From: JACMNW01 sp031406155
GTDB lineage: Bacteria; Pseudomonadota; Alphaproteobacteria; Rhodobacterales; Rhodobacteraceae
Direction of reading: 5' to 3'
Length of the DNA stretch: 64,000 nucleotides
Assembly (NCBI GenBank): GCA_031406155.1
Contig: JANOGW010000015.1
Span: forward strand, 10,966-74,965
Numbering within the stretch: the first letter of the stretch is position 1; each line of letters begins with the position of its first letter. The position numbers were made by a program, and so were the translations under genes. Below are positions 22,734 through 30,247 of the stretch, one piece after another. A model generated the notes under the pieces. The model was not told the origin of the DNA, did not search any database, and was given only the letters and a program-made list of their open reading frames with translations.

Positions 22734-23894
22734 ATGCCTAGCTTTTATGAATTTTTTGCTGGTGCAGGCATGGCAAGGGCCGGGCTTGGGGCGGACTGGA
22801 AGTGTTTGTTCGCCAATGACTTTGACCGGAAAAAAGGCGAAACCTACAAACGCAACTGGGGTCAGTCCGAACTGGTTGTCGATGACATTCGCAACATTTC
22901 ACCCGAAGACCTCCCTGGAACCGCAGATTTGGTTTGGGGTTCTTTCCCTTGCCAAGACCTATCGCTGGCTGGCGGCGGCGCTGGTCTGCGCGGTGACAGG
23001 TCTGGTACTTTTTGGCCGTTCATCTCGCAGATCCAATCACTCAAGGACGATGGTCGCGCTCCAATGGTCGTAACCTTGGAGAATGTTGTCGGCACTCTGA
23101 CAAGCCATGCCGGAAAGGATTTCACAGCCATCTGCGAAGCTCTTGACGTTCTGGGCTACAAGTACGGAGCTGTTATCGTTGACGCGGAACTTTTTGTGCC
23201 ACAGTCTCGACCCAGACTGTTCATAGTGGCCACGCGCAGTGACGTTCAGGTCGTTGGCGCGTCGGACGGGCCGTCTCAACCTTGGCATACCACCGCGCTT
23301 CGTCGTTCGTACTGTGCACTCCCTGATCGGCTTCAACGCAACTGGATCTGGTGGAAGATGCCAAGGCCAGATCACCGGGAGATGCGCTTCGCAGACATAA
23401 TTGAGGAAACGCCTGCTTCGGTGCGCTGGCACACGAAGGCAGAAACACGCCTGCTGCTGTCGATGATGTCGGAGGTCAACCTGGCGAAGGTCAAAACCGC
23501 ACAAGCGTCCGGGGTGCGGATGGTTGGTGGCGTTTACAAGCGAACCCGTTTTCAACAGGGGGTCAAAGTTCAGCGTGCTGAAGTTCGCTTTGATGACATT
23601 GCGGGCTGTCTTCGCACACCGGGCGGCGGATCGTCCCGCCAATCCATCCTTGTGGTGGAGGGCGACCTGATCCGTTCGCGCCTGATTTCCACTCGGGAAA
23701 CCGCTCGGCTCATGGGACTTCCGGATGCATATATGCTGCCAGATGCCTACAATGAAGCCTACCATCTGACGGGCGACGGCGTCGCGGTGCCGGTGGTTCG
23801 GCATATTGCAAAGCACATCATCGAACCGATAGTCTCTCGCCAGAATTATGAAGAAAGAGAGACAGATGAGTGTGATTCCGTGCAAGAAAAATGA
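22734..23894 (+). CDS. Type II DNA (cytosine-5) methyltransferase
   Basis: 386 residues, complete C5 enzyme: YEFFAGAGMARAGLG (SAM loop), GSFPCQDLSLAGGGAGLRG (catalytic Cys in PCQ), VTLENVVG (ENV), QSRPRLFIVA and the motif X-like GVAVPVVRHI near the end. The target-recognition part is about residues 190-300. A GGGAG precedes the ATG. Base composition is lower in GC than the flanking phage genes. The overlapping endonuclease gene downstream makes this a restriction-modification pair; the recognition sequence cannot be read from here. Confidence 0.9.
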   Translation: MPSFYEFFAGAGMARAGLGADWKCLFANDFDRKKGETYKRNWGQSELVVDDIRNISPEDLPGTADLVWGSFPCQDLSLAGGGAGLRGDRSGTFWPFISQIQSLKDDGRAPMVVTLENVVGTLTSHAGKDFTAICEALDVLGYKYGAVIVDAELFVPQSRPRLFIVATRSDVQVVGASDGPSQPWHTTALRRSYCALPDRLQRNWIWWKMPRPDHREMRFADIIEETPASVRWHTKAETRLLLSMMSEVNLAKVKTAQASGVRMVGGVYKRTRFQQGVKVQRAEVRFDDIAGCLRTPGGGSSRQSILVVEGDLIRSRLISTRETARLMGLPDAYMLPDAYNEAYHLTGDGVAVPVVRHIAKHIIEPIVSRQNYEERETDECDSVQEK

Positions 23895-24723
23895 GGCCTT
23901 ACGGGACTTGATCGTCGAGTTTGCCGAGGTCCTGAAAAATCAATCGCACACGCTCGGAACTCATGGCTTGGAAGAGCACGATTTCTACCAGTCTGGGCTA
24001 TTTCGCGGTAGCATTGAACGCATTCGCGGCCAGTTTTCTGCAACGATGCGGCCGAAGCGGGACTTCGTCGCGGCCATTCTCAATCACATGCAAGATCAAG
24101 CTTTGATAGAAGATTGGATGTCTGCCGGTGGTGAAAATCGCCATGATTACAGCATCACGCTGAACGACGGCCGAAGATCCGTTATGGAATTGAAAGGGTG
24201 CTTGGATGGGAACAACACCAACATATTCGAACGCCCTCCGCACGCAGATGAATTCATTCTTTGGAGTGTATGTTCAAACCCCGGTGCCGATCCCCGCCAT
24301 AACGTTTGGTCAGGGATCCACACACGGCTGTCCGCCGAAATCATTTCAAGAAATCAGCGCGTCGATGGTCTGATCGTTTGGGACTGGATCTGCGGCACGA
24401 TCTCTCGGCCATGTCCCAAAGTCATCAACAACCCAGAGCGTTTCACGGATGTCGGCCCATATCGACTACCACCGCCATGCATCTATCTTTTTCCCTCGAC
24501 CGTACCAAGCCCGAGAAACAACGCCAGTCCGAACCCGCAGCCCATCGCTAACGTTGGCTTTCTTGATGCCCTCAACCGCTGCTTTGGCGGGATCCCGGCA
24601 GAATTAAACAATGTCAGGGTCACGGTTGGGCACGCAGGCGTCGAGACGGTCAGAAAAACGGAAGTATTCAGGGATGGGGCAGTTCAGAGGGTCTCTGAAG
24701 CCATCCCGATACGTCGCTCCTGA
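23866..24723 (+). CDS. Putative type II restriction endonuclease
   Basis: About 285 residues, overlapping the methyltransferase end by 29 bp. A PD-(D/E)xK-like core is visible: HDYSITLNDGRRSVMELKGCLDG, with Asp in HDYS and the ELK pair. The stretch before it (FYQSGLFRGSIERIRGQFSA) is helical. I choose the ATG at 23866, with GAGAG upstream, rather than 23848. Endonuclease identity rests on position next to a C5 methyltransferase and the motif; no subfamily recognised. Like its partner it looks recently acquired by the prophage. Confidence 0.7.
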   Translation: MSVIPCKKNEALRDLIVEFAEVLKNQSHTLGTHGLEEHDFYQSGLFRGSIERIRGQFSATMRPKRDFVAAILNHMQDQALIEDWMSAGGENRHDYSITLNDGRRSVMELKGCLDGNNTNIFERPPHADEFILWSVCSNPGADPRHNVWSGIHTRLSAEIISRNQRVDGLIVWDWICGTISRPCPKVINNPERFTDVGPYRLPPPCIYLFPSTVPSPRNNASPNPQPIANVGFLDALNRCFGGIPAELNNVRVTVGHAGVETVRKTEVFRDGAVQRVSEAIPIRRS

Positions 24724-24899
24724 TAACCCATTGACAACTCTGCCCATTGGCCCGCTCGTTGACCGTCGAAAATTAGCGCCCGGCGGAAACTCTCTCGGTC
24801 GCTTGCGCTCCACCCCCCTTGGCATGGTTCCTCCCCGGCCCTGTTTGTATGCGGGGGGGCGCAGCGCGGCATTTCGCTAGCGACAGGCACTTTCACCGG

Positions 24900-25082
24900 G
24901 GAATCCAGGCGGAATCCACCTGCCGGGCTGGCTTGGAAAAAGCGAATCATTATCAAAGGCTTGCGGAATCACGATCTTGGCGTGCTGGATTCTTTTGCGG
25001 AAGCCAGGGAAGCCAGTTTGTGGAAGCCACCACGGCGGAAGCCAGCCAGCGGAAGCCACCTGCAGTGAAGTTGTTGAATCCA
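24900..25082 (+). repeat. Array of GGAA(T/G)CCA octamers
   Basis: GGAATCCA occurs at 24900 and 24911, GGAAGCCA at 24999, 25008, 25022, 25037 and 25051, and GAATCCA at 25075. The GGAAGCCA copies are spaced 9, 14, 15 and 14 bp. Such clustered short direct repeats suit a protein-binding or packaging site; no coding frame explains them. Confidence 0.6.
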
Positions 25083-25143
25083 CTTCATTTTTCCATTTGA
25101 CAAAGCTGCCCCTCTTGACCTACCCCTTGATCATCGAAGAATT

Positions 25144-25180
25144 GCGCCCGGAGGATAACCCTCGCGGGCGCTTTCGTTTT
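25144..25180 (+). terminator. Probable rho-independent terminator
   Basis: GCGCCCG (25144-25150) pairs with CGGGCGC (25165-25171), followed by TTTCGTTTT. It would stop transcription entering from the restriction cassette before the ParB-methyltransferase gene. Confidence 0.55.
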
Positions 25181-25262
25181 CACCCACATCGCGGATCCTG
25201 ATCGTGTCGCTGGCATCGCCCAGCGCGCTTCGACATGTCCGCCTGCCCGAGAGAGCCACCCC

Positions 25263-26522
25263 ATGGACCTGGTTTTTGCACCGAGCCAGATCGAGACCTG
25301 GCCGATTGATCGGCTGCGCCCCTATGCCCGCAATGCCAAGATCCACGGCGCGGACCAGGTCGCCAAAATCGCGGCCAGCATGGCCAAGTTCGGCTGGACG
25401 GTGCCCTGTATGGTGGCCGACGATGGCGAACTGATCGCGGGGCATGGCCGAGTGCTGGCGGCGGCTATGCTGGGGCTGAAGGATGTGCCGGTGATCCGGC
25501 TCAGCCATCTCGACGAGGACGAGCGCCGCGCCTACCGCATCGCCGACAACAAGCTGACCGAGTTGGCTGATTGGGACGAGGCCATGCTGCGCGACGAGAT
25601 CGCGGATCTGCTGGCCGAGGATTTCGACGTGTCGCTGCTGGGGATCACCGACGGGGATCTGGATGCCCTGCTGCGGGATCCGGACCAGGCGGAAGGCGGT
25701 GCTGTCGAGGGTGAGGACGACATCCCCGAACCGCCGGTCACGCCAGTGTCGTTGGCGGGCGATCTTTGGCAACTCGGATCGCACCGCCTGATCTGCGGCG
25801 ACAGCACGTCTGCCGATGTCGTCGGTCGGCTGCTGGGTGATGTGAAGCCATTACTGATGGTCACCGACCCGCCCTATGGCGTGGAATATGATCCGTCCTG
25901 GCGCAACCAGGCGGGCGCGGCCAAGACCAAACGTACCGGCAAGGTGCTGAACGACGACCGGGCGGATTGGCGCGAAGCGTGGGCGCTGTTCCCCGGCGAC
26001 GTGGCCTATGTCTGGCACGGCGCCCTGCATGCCACTACCGTCGCCGAGAGCCTGGTGGCGGCAGGTTTCGCCGTCAGGTCGCAGATCATCTGGGCCAAGG
26101 ACCGCCTCGTTCTCAGCCGGGGTGATTATCACTGGCAACATGAACCTTGCTGGTATGCCGTTAAGAAGACCGGCAAAGGCCATTGGGCCGGGGACCGTAA
26201 GCAGACGACGCTTTGGCACATTTCCGGCAAGGATCAGGACGCCGCCACTGTGCACGGCACCCAGAAGCCGGTCGAATGCATGCGCCGCCCCATGCTGAAT
26301 AACTCCAGCCCGGGCCAAGCGGTGTACGAACCCTTCATGGGATCCGGCACCACGCTGATCGCGGCGGAAACCACCGGGCGGGTGTGCTTCGGGATCGAGT
26401 TGAACCCGGCTTACGTCGATGTTGCCATCGAGCGCTGGCAGTCCTTCACGGGGGCAAATGCCACCCTTGCCGGGACCGGCGAGACATTCGCCGACCTGAA
26501 GGCCAAGAGGCTGGCGGCATGA
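25263..26522 (+). CDS. ParB-like domain fused to N6-adenine/N4-cytosine methyltransferase
   Basis: 419 residues. The N-terminal part (about 1-120) is a ParB/Srx-like domain: IDRLRPYARNAKIHGADQ, MVADDGELIAGHGRVLAA and AYRIADNKL. The C-terminal part is an amino-methyltransferase with catalytic TDPPYGVEYD and SAM motif YEPFMGSGTTLIAAE, in the order catalytic before SAM (beta class). Such fusions are common in phages, where they modify genome DNA. The stop overlaps the next start (ATGA), which begins a second ParB-like gene. Confidence 0.9.
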   Translation: MDLVFAPSQIETWPIDRLRPYARNAKIHGADQVAKIAASMAKFGWTVPCMVADDGELIAGHGRVLAAAMLGLKDVPVIRLSHLDEDERRAYRIADNKLTELADWDEAMLRDEIADLLAEDFDVSLLGITDGDLDALLRDPDQAEGGAVEGEDDIPEPPVTPVSLAGDLWQLGSHRLICGDSTSADVVGRLLGDVKPLLMVTDPPYGVEYDPSWRNQAGAAKTKRTGKVLNDDRADWREAWALFPGDVAYVWHGALHATTVAESLVAAGFAVRSQIIWAKDRLVLSRGDYHWQHEPCWYAVKKTGKGHWAGDRKQTTLWHISGKDQDAATVHGTQKPVECMRRPMLNNSSPGQAVYEPFMGSGTTLIAAETTGRVCFGIELNPAYVDVAIERWQSFTGANATLAGTGETFADLKAKRLAA

Positions 26523-26755
26523 ACGCGCCCCTGCTGCCAAGCCAGATCGAATACTTGCCCCTCGCCCGGCTGAAACCCTACGCTCGCGACGCCAAGACCC
26601 ACGACGCCGATCAGGTCGCCAGGATCGCCGCCAGCATGGCCAAGTTCGGCTGGACCGTGGCGGTGCAAGTCGCCGACGATGGCGGGTTGATCGCGGGCCA
26701 CGGTCGCATCTTGGCTGCCGCCCACCCTAGTCTGGCAAGATGGACGGGCGTTTGA
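26519..26755 (+). pseudogene. Truncated second ParB-like gene
   Basis: 78 codons starting with an ATGA overlap. The product matches the first ParB-like domain nearly position by position (LKPYARDAKTHDADQ, IAASMAKFGWTVAV, VADDGGLIAGHGRILAA) but the similarity stops at about 26727, after which unrelated sequence runs to a stop. The break point is the left edge of the ArsR-SRPBCC-GST cassette, so the gene was cut by that insertion. Confidence 0.8.
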
Positions 26756-26840
26756 CTTCAAGGTGAGGTCCGACAACGGAGCTGTTGCGGACAGTGCGCG
26801 CGCCCACCCAACAGTTGACTCCGCAAATTGAATCTGAAAT

Positions 26841-26860
26841 ACTTCGCTATATGGTGAAGT
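26841..26860. promoter_or_regulatory. Palindrome over the arsR start codon (candidate operator)
   Basis: ACTTCGCTAT and ATGGTGAAGT form a 20-bp imperfect palindrome (8 of 10 positions pair) that includes the ATG at 26851. ArsR-type repressors that sit ahead of SRPBCC genes often have such dyads over their own start, so autoregulation is likely. Confidence 0.5.
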
Positions 26861-27153
26861 TTTATACATCAGGTATCGACCGCACCTTCTCGGCGCTCGC
26901 CGATCCGACTCGGCGTTACATCCTGCTTCGTTTGGAAGAGGAACCCGGAATGTCGGTCAGCGAACTTGCTCGGCCGTTGTCGTTGAAGCTTCCCGGAATG
27001 ATGAAACATCTGGATGTCCTCTCGGATGCCGGATTGATCACAAGGGTCAAATCCGGTCGCACCGTGTCGGTTAACCTTTCGGTCGCACCGATGCAGGAAG
27101 CTATGGAGTGGCTGAAGCAATATGAACGCTTCTGGACGGTCAGCCTTGATTGA
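26851..27153 (+). CDS. ArsR-family transcriptional regulator (cassette 1)
   Basis: 100 residues, a winged helix with ALADPTRRYILLRL, MSVSELARPLSL and MMKHLDVLSDAGLI, followed by WLKQYERFW. The family's metal-binding CVC is absent, as usual for the SRPBCC-linked branch. The frame is open from 26785, but the ATG at 26851 gives the typical MVK start. It is the first of three same-strand genes foreign to the phage map. Confidence 0.9.
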   Translation: MVKFYTSGIDRTFSALADPTRRYILLRLEEEPGMSVSELARPLSLKLPGMMKHLDVLSDAGLITRVKSGRTVSVNLSVAPMQEAMEWLKQYERFWTVSLD

Positions 27154-27185
27154 CTTGTTGCTCTGGTCGAAGAGGACGGCGAACA

Positions 27186-27626
27186 ATGACCAAAAACCTC
27201 CCAAGTGTCACCATGGTGCGCAGGATTAAGGCCCCGCCTGCCAAGGTTTGGGCGGCAATCACGCAACCGAAGCTGATGATCCAGTGGTGGGGTCCTGATG
27301 CGGGCCCGACGGTGCGCGCCGAAGCAGACGTGCAGCCCGGCGGTCGCTTCAACATTGTATTCCGTTTGCTGAACGGCGATGAGCACAATCCGACCGGGGT
27401 TTACCGCGAGGTGCTCCCCGAGACCAAATTGGTTTTCACCTGGGAATGGCCGGGGTCGCCCGAACGGGAGTCGGTAGTTACGTTTCTGCTGAAGCCGTTC
27501 GATGGCGGCACTGAACTGACGCTGATCCACGCACAGCTGCCCGACGAAGAGGCGCGAGGCAGTCACGAGCTGGGTTGGAACGGCCTTCTCGACAAACTAT
27601 TGGTTTTCATGGGAGATATAGCATGA
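27186..27626 (+). CDS. SRPBCC/AHSA1-like protein (cassette 1)
   Basis: 146 residues of the START/Bet v1-like AHSA1 family: RRIKAPPAKVWAAITQPKLMIQWWGPD at the N terminus, GGRFNIVFR, VLPETKLVFTWEW and the C-terminal helix HELGWNGLLDKL. These proteins have a hydrophobic cavity and often pair with ArsR regulators; ligand unknown. GAGGA precedes the ATG. The stop overlaps the next start (ATGA). Confidence 0.9.
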   Translation: MTKNLPSVTMVRRIKAPPAKVWAAITQPKLMIQWWGPDAGPTVRAEADVQPGGRFNIVFRLLNGDEHNPTGVYREVLPETKLVFTWEWPGSPERESVVTFLLKPFDGGTELTLIHAQLPDEEARGSHELGWNGLLDKLLVFMGDIA

Positions 27627-28261
27627 ATGACTTGATCCTGACCACCTATGACTGGGTTCCCGACATGCCGCGTGGCTATGTGCGCGACTTGAGGGTGCGG
27701 TGGGCGCTGGAGGAAGCTGGCTTGCCGTATCGCGTCGAGAGCACATCTTTTCGTGATCGGCAGCCTGCGCATTTTGCGCAACATCCGTTCGGTCAAATAC
27801 CTTGGCTGACCGATGGCGACATCTCGATCTTTGAGAGCGGGGCGATCCTGCTTCATCTGGGTGAACTGAGCGACAAGCTAATGCCTGCTGATCCTCGCGC
27901 GCGAAGCGAGGTCATACAATGGCTGTTTGCAGCACTTGCATCTGTTGAGGCGGCAAGCCAGCCGTGGTCTTTCTTCAAATTTGCAGGAGACCCTGAGGAA
28001 TCATCGATGTGGAAGTTTTTTGATGGATTTCTCGATGCCCGGCTCAAAAGCATGGAGGCAGTGCTGGCTGCTCATCACTGGCTGGTTGGCAATTTCTCGG
28101 TTGCCGACATCCTAATGGCGGATGTCTTGCGCATTGTGGATCGGTTCAAGGGGTTGGCGGAATTTCCTGCCTGCAGTGCTTATTTCGCTCGCGCCACGGC
28201 GCGCCCGTCGTTTGTGAAGGCACATGCGGATCAGATGGCGCATTTTGCTGCTGCAGACTAA
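27623..28261 (+). CDS. Glutathione S-transferase-like protein (cassette 1)
   Basis: 212 residues. The N-terminal thioredoxin-like half has RVRWALEEAGLPYRV and FGQIPWLTDGDISIFESGAIL (cis-Pro and ES glutathione-binding pair). The C-terminal helical half includes HHWLVGNFSVADILMADVL (N-capping box). It probably conjugates or reduces small molecules. Coupled to the SRPBCC gene by ATGA. An analogous but divergent trio occurs at 38106-39521. Confidence 0.9.
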   Translation: MNDLILTTYDWVPDMPRGYVRDLRVRWALEEAGLPYRVESTSFRDRQPAHFAQHPFGQIPWLTDGDISIFESGAILLHLGELSDKLMPADPRARSEVIQWLFAALASVEAASQPWSFFKFAGDPEESSMWKFFDGFLDARLKSMEAVLAAHHWLVGNFSVADILMADVLRIVDRFKGLAEFPACSAYFARATARPSFVKAHADQMAHFAAAD

Positions 28262-28365
28262 GCGGAACTTTCGCCAAAAGCTTGCAATCGCAAAATCACC
28301 AGTGTCCGTTGCTTACAAGACTTGATGAATTTCTGATTGTCCTCGGAGCCGCCTATCGGCAGACC

Positions 28366-28908
28366 TCAGTCGGTTTGACTGATCCGATACACTCGCCCCC
28401 GGTCCTCTTCCTTCGCCGAGGTCACTACCAGCTTTAACTTCTTGCCCAAAGCCCCCGATATTGCCCCGCGCACGGTATGGGCTTGCCAGTTAGTGGCAGC
28501 GATAATCGCGTCCATCGTGGCACCTTCGGGGGCGCGAAGCAGTGCGATCAGCATGGCTTGCTTGGTCCCAACGCGCTGCGTCGGCGGCTTGGACGCGGGT
28601 GTGTCGGTGGTGTTTTCGTGGATTGCGTTGTGTGTCTTAAGCACCATTGGATCAATCCCGATCGCGAGAAGCCCCGCATCGGTGACCACCAACGTGGTGC
28701 CATGGCCATCGCCGGTTTCCCGCCAAAGTGGCTCACTGCGGCGCAGGTTGGCGTCGACCTCTTGCAGCCAACCGCGTTCGATCATCTTGTTGACAGCCAT
28801 CTTCGCCGCCGCACCCGCCAGACCTTTGGGCAGCGGCATGGCGATATTGTTGGGCCGATTTGCTCCGGCGCTTAGGACAATGGTCTGGGTTTCGGTGAGT
28901 TTGGTCAT
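28366..28908 (-). CDS. DUF3489 protein
   Basis: 180 residues. N-terminal helices (TETQTIVLSAGANRP and KMAVNKMIERGWLQEV) resemble a winged helix, and the C-terminal DUF3489 region reads GTKQAMLIALLRAPEGATMDAIIAATNWQAHTVRGAI. Members accompany alphaproteobacterial prophages and may bind DNA. It is first of the reverse-strand set of four small genes ahead of the terminase. Confidence 0.85.
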   Translation of the reverse strand: MTKLTETQTIVLSAGANRPNNIAMPLPKGLAGAAAKMAVNKMIERGWLQEVDANLRRSEPLWRETGDGHGTTLVVTDAGLLAIGIDPMVLKTHNAIHENTTDTPASKPPTQRVGTKQAMLIALLRAPEGATMDAIIAATNWQAHTVRGAISGALGKKLKLVVTSAKEEDRGRVYRISQTD

Positions 28909-28920
28909 TGTGGAAACCTC

Positions 28921-29145
28921 TTACTCATCATGTTCGGCAAGGAAGGTGGTGACACGCGACAGCAGATCGTTGTCGCCATTAACGTCGGCCCCGAGGACCG
29001 CATCGCCGTCGTCGTCGCGTTCCAGATCGGCGATCTCGCGCAGCAGGGCGATGGCGTCATCGCAGGCGGCGAGGCGCTCGGCCTCCCATGCGGCGGTGAG
29101 GGCATCCTGTTCGATCTGGTGGCGCTGGGCAGGATCAAGCGGCAT
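28921..29145 (-). CDS. Small phage protein of unknown function
   Basis: 74 residues, acidic and helical (RHQIEQDALTAAWEAERLAAC, then ADLERDDDGDAV). AAGGAGGG lies six bases before the ATG, so translation is likely. Overlaps the next gene (29135-29365) by 11 bp. Function unknown. Confidence 0.7.
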   Translation of the reverse strand: MPLDPAQRHQIEQDALTAAWEAERLAACDDAIALLREIADLERDDDGDAVLGADVNGDNDLLSRVTTFLAEHDE

Positions 29146-29365
29146 GTTCGCCCTCCTTGAACGCTGCGTCGGTGATCTGGCGCAGCAGGCTGGCGTAATG
29201 GTTCAGGGTGCCGACGTCGCCCCAGCTGATCTCGTCGGGGTGGGTCCCGAAATGCTCGTCGCTCAGCGCCTTCAGGCGTTCCAGCATCGCGTCGATCTGG
29301 AACTTCGCGGTCATGAAGGCGTCGAGGGCTTTGTCGTTGGTGGCGGTGGCGCGGCGGTTGGACAT
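29135..29365 (-). CDS. Small phage protein of unknown function
   Basis: 76 residues, helical: KALDAFMTAKFQIDAMLERL and GTLNHYASLLRQITDAAF. AGGAG lies about seven bases before the ATG. Same type of product occurs in prophages of related bacteria (recalled, not checked). Role unknown. Confidence 0.7.
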   Translation of the reverse strand: MSNRRATATNDKALDAFMTAKFQIDAMLERLKALSDEHFGTHPDEISWGDVGTLNHYASLLRQITDAAFKEGEHAA

Positions 29366-29380
29366 TGCGTTTGCTCCTGT

Positions 29381-29575
29381 TCAGCGGGTTGCGGCTTGGC
29401 CAGCGGCGAAGGCCGCTTCCAGCGCGGCGCGGATCGACCAGACCGCCACATCGTGGAAGTCGAGGCCGTCACTGTTGCGGGTTTCCAGCGTTTCCAGGCG
29501 GAAGTGCTTGGCGGCGATCTCCAGCAGAAGGGCTTCGCTGGCGACTTTGGCGGTGGCTGCAGTCTTGGCGGTCAT
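29381..29575 (-). CDS. DUF6900-like small protein
   Basis: 64 residues. The stretch HFRLETLETRNSDGLDFHDV and the following VWSIRAALEAAF fit the DUF6900 family, seen in plasmids and phages. The start is taken at the ATG at 29575, after GGAG. Last, in genome order, of the reverse-strand small genes before the late operon. Function unknown. Confidence 0.7.
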   Translation of the reverse strand: MTAKTAATAKVASEALLLEIAAKHFRLETLETRNSDGLDFHDVAVWSIRAALEAAFAAGQAATR

Positions 29576-29692
29576 GGCGTGGTCTCCGGGGCTGAGTTGC
29601 ATCGTTCTGGTACAATCAGAATCGCTCTTTCCCAGAGTGTAATCAACTGAATATCGAGCAATATCATTGCTTTAACTGGATGTAACAGAGCC

Positions 29693-30247
29693 ATGGACGG
29701 CATGAGCGAGCGGGAGTATTCCGGCCATTCCGGGCTGTCGCGCGGGGCGATCCAGAAGGCGCGCAAGGCCGGGCGGCTGGTGGTCTACGGCGATGGGTCG
29801 ATCAATGCAGCGGCGTCAGATATGCGCCGCGCGGAGATGACAGACCCGGATCAGCAGCGGCGCAGCACCGGTGGCGACAGTGGCTTTTCGGGGCCAGCCG
29901 ACAGTTCGTCCTATCTGAAGGCGCGAACCGCACTGACCGTCTACCAGGCGCAGGAACGCCAGTTGGCGATCCAGAAGAAGAAAGGCACACTGGTCGACAG
30001 GGCACGCGCCGAAGCGCTGGTGTTCCGCCTGGCGCGGCAGGAACGGGACGTGTGGGTGACGTGGCCCGCCCGGGTGGCGGCGCTGATGGCTGCGCAAATT
30101 GCAGCAGAAGTGGAGAAACAAACCGACCAACCGGTGCGACCGGAGCGACCGTTGATGATCGAGGCCGCGATCCTGCAGAGGGTGCTGGAAACCCATGTCA
30201 GAGAGCAACTCGCAGCCCTCGCTGATCTCCGCGTCTCGCTTGCATGA
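29693..30247 (+). CDS. Terminase small subunit-like protein
   Basis: 184 residues directly ahead of, and overlapping, the large terminase gene. The N terminus SGLSRGAIQKARKAGRLVVYGDGSI is a helix-turn-helix for DNA recognition; KARTALTVYQAQERQLAIQKKKGTL and WPARVAALMAAQIA form the oligomerisation helices typical of GpNu1/terS proteins. It should recognise the packaging site. Confidence 0.8.
   Translation: MDGMSEREYSGHSGLSRGAIQKARKAGRLVVYGDGSINAAASDMRRAEMTDPDQQRRSTGGDSGFSGPADSSSYLKARTALTVYQAQERQLAIQKKKGTLVDRARAEALVFRLARQERDVWVTWPARVAALMAAQIAAEVEKQTDQPVRPERPLMIEAAILQRVLETHVREQLAALADLRVSLA

Larger units (their letters stand above)
24724..25262. other. Noncoding 540-bp region with repeats
   Basis: No convincing gene. 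It holds an array of GGAA(T/G)CCA octamers (24900-25082), and two related ~45-bp segments at 24761-24808 and 25129-25176 that share TCGAA, AATT, GCGCCCGG and a GCGCT end. The second forms a terminator-like hairpin. It separates the restriction cassette from the ParB-methyltransferase gene. Confidence 0.5.

Noticed and set aside
24997..25058. CRISPR-like array
   Set aside because: Units are only 8 bp with 9-15 bp spacing, and no cas genes are present.
24819..25201. Small forward ORFs over the octamer array
   Set aside because: Repeat-driven, low-complexity frames without ribosome sites; the DNA repeats explain them.
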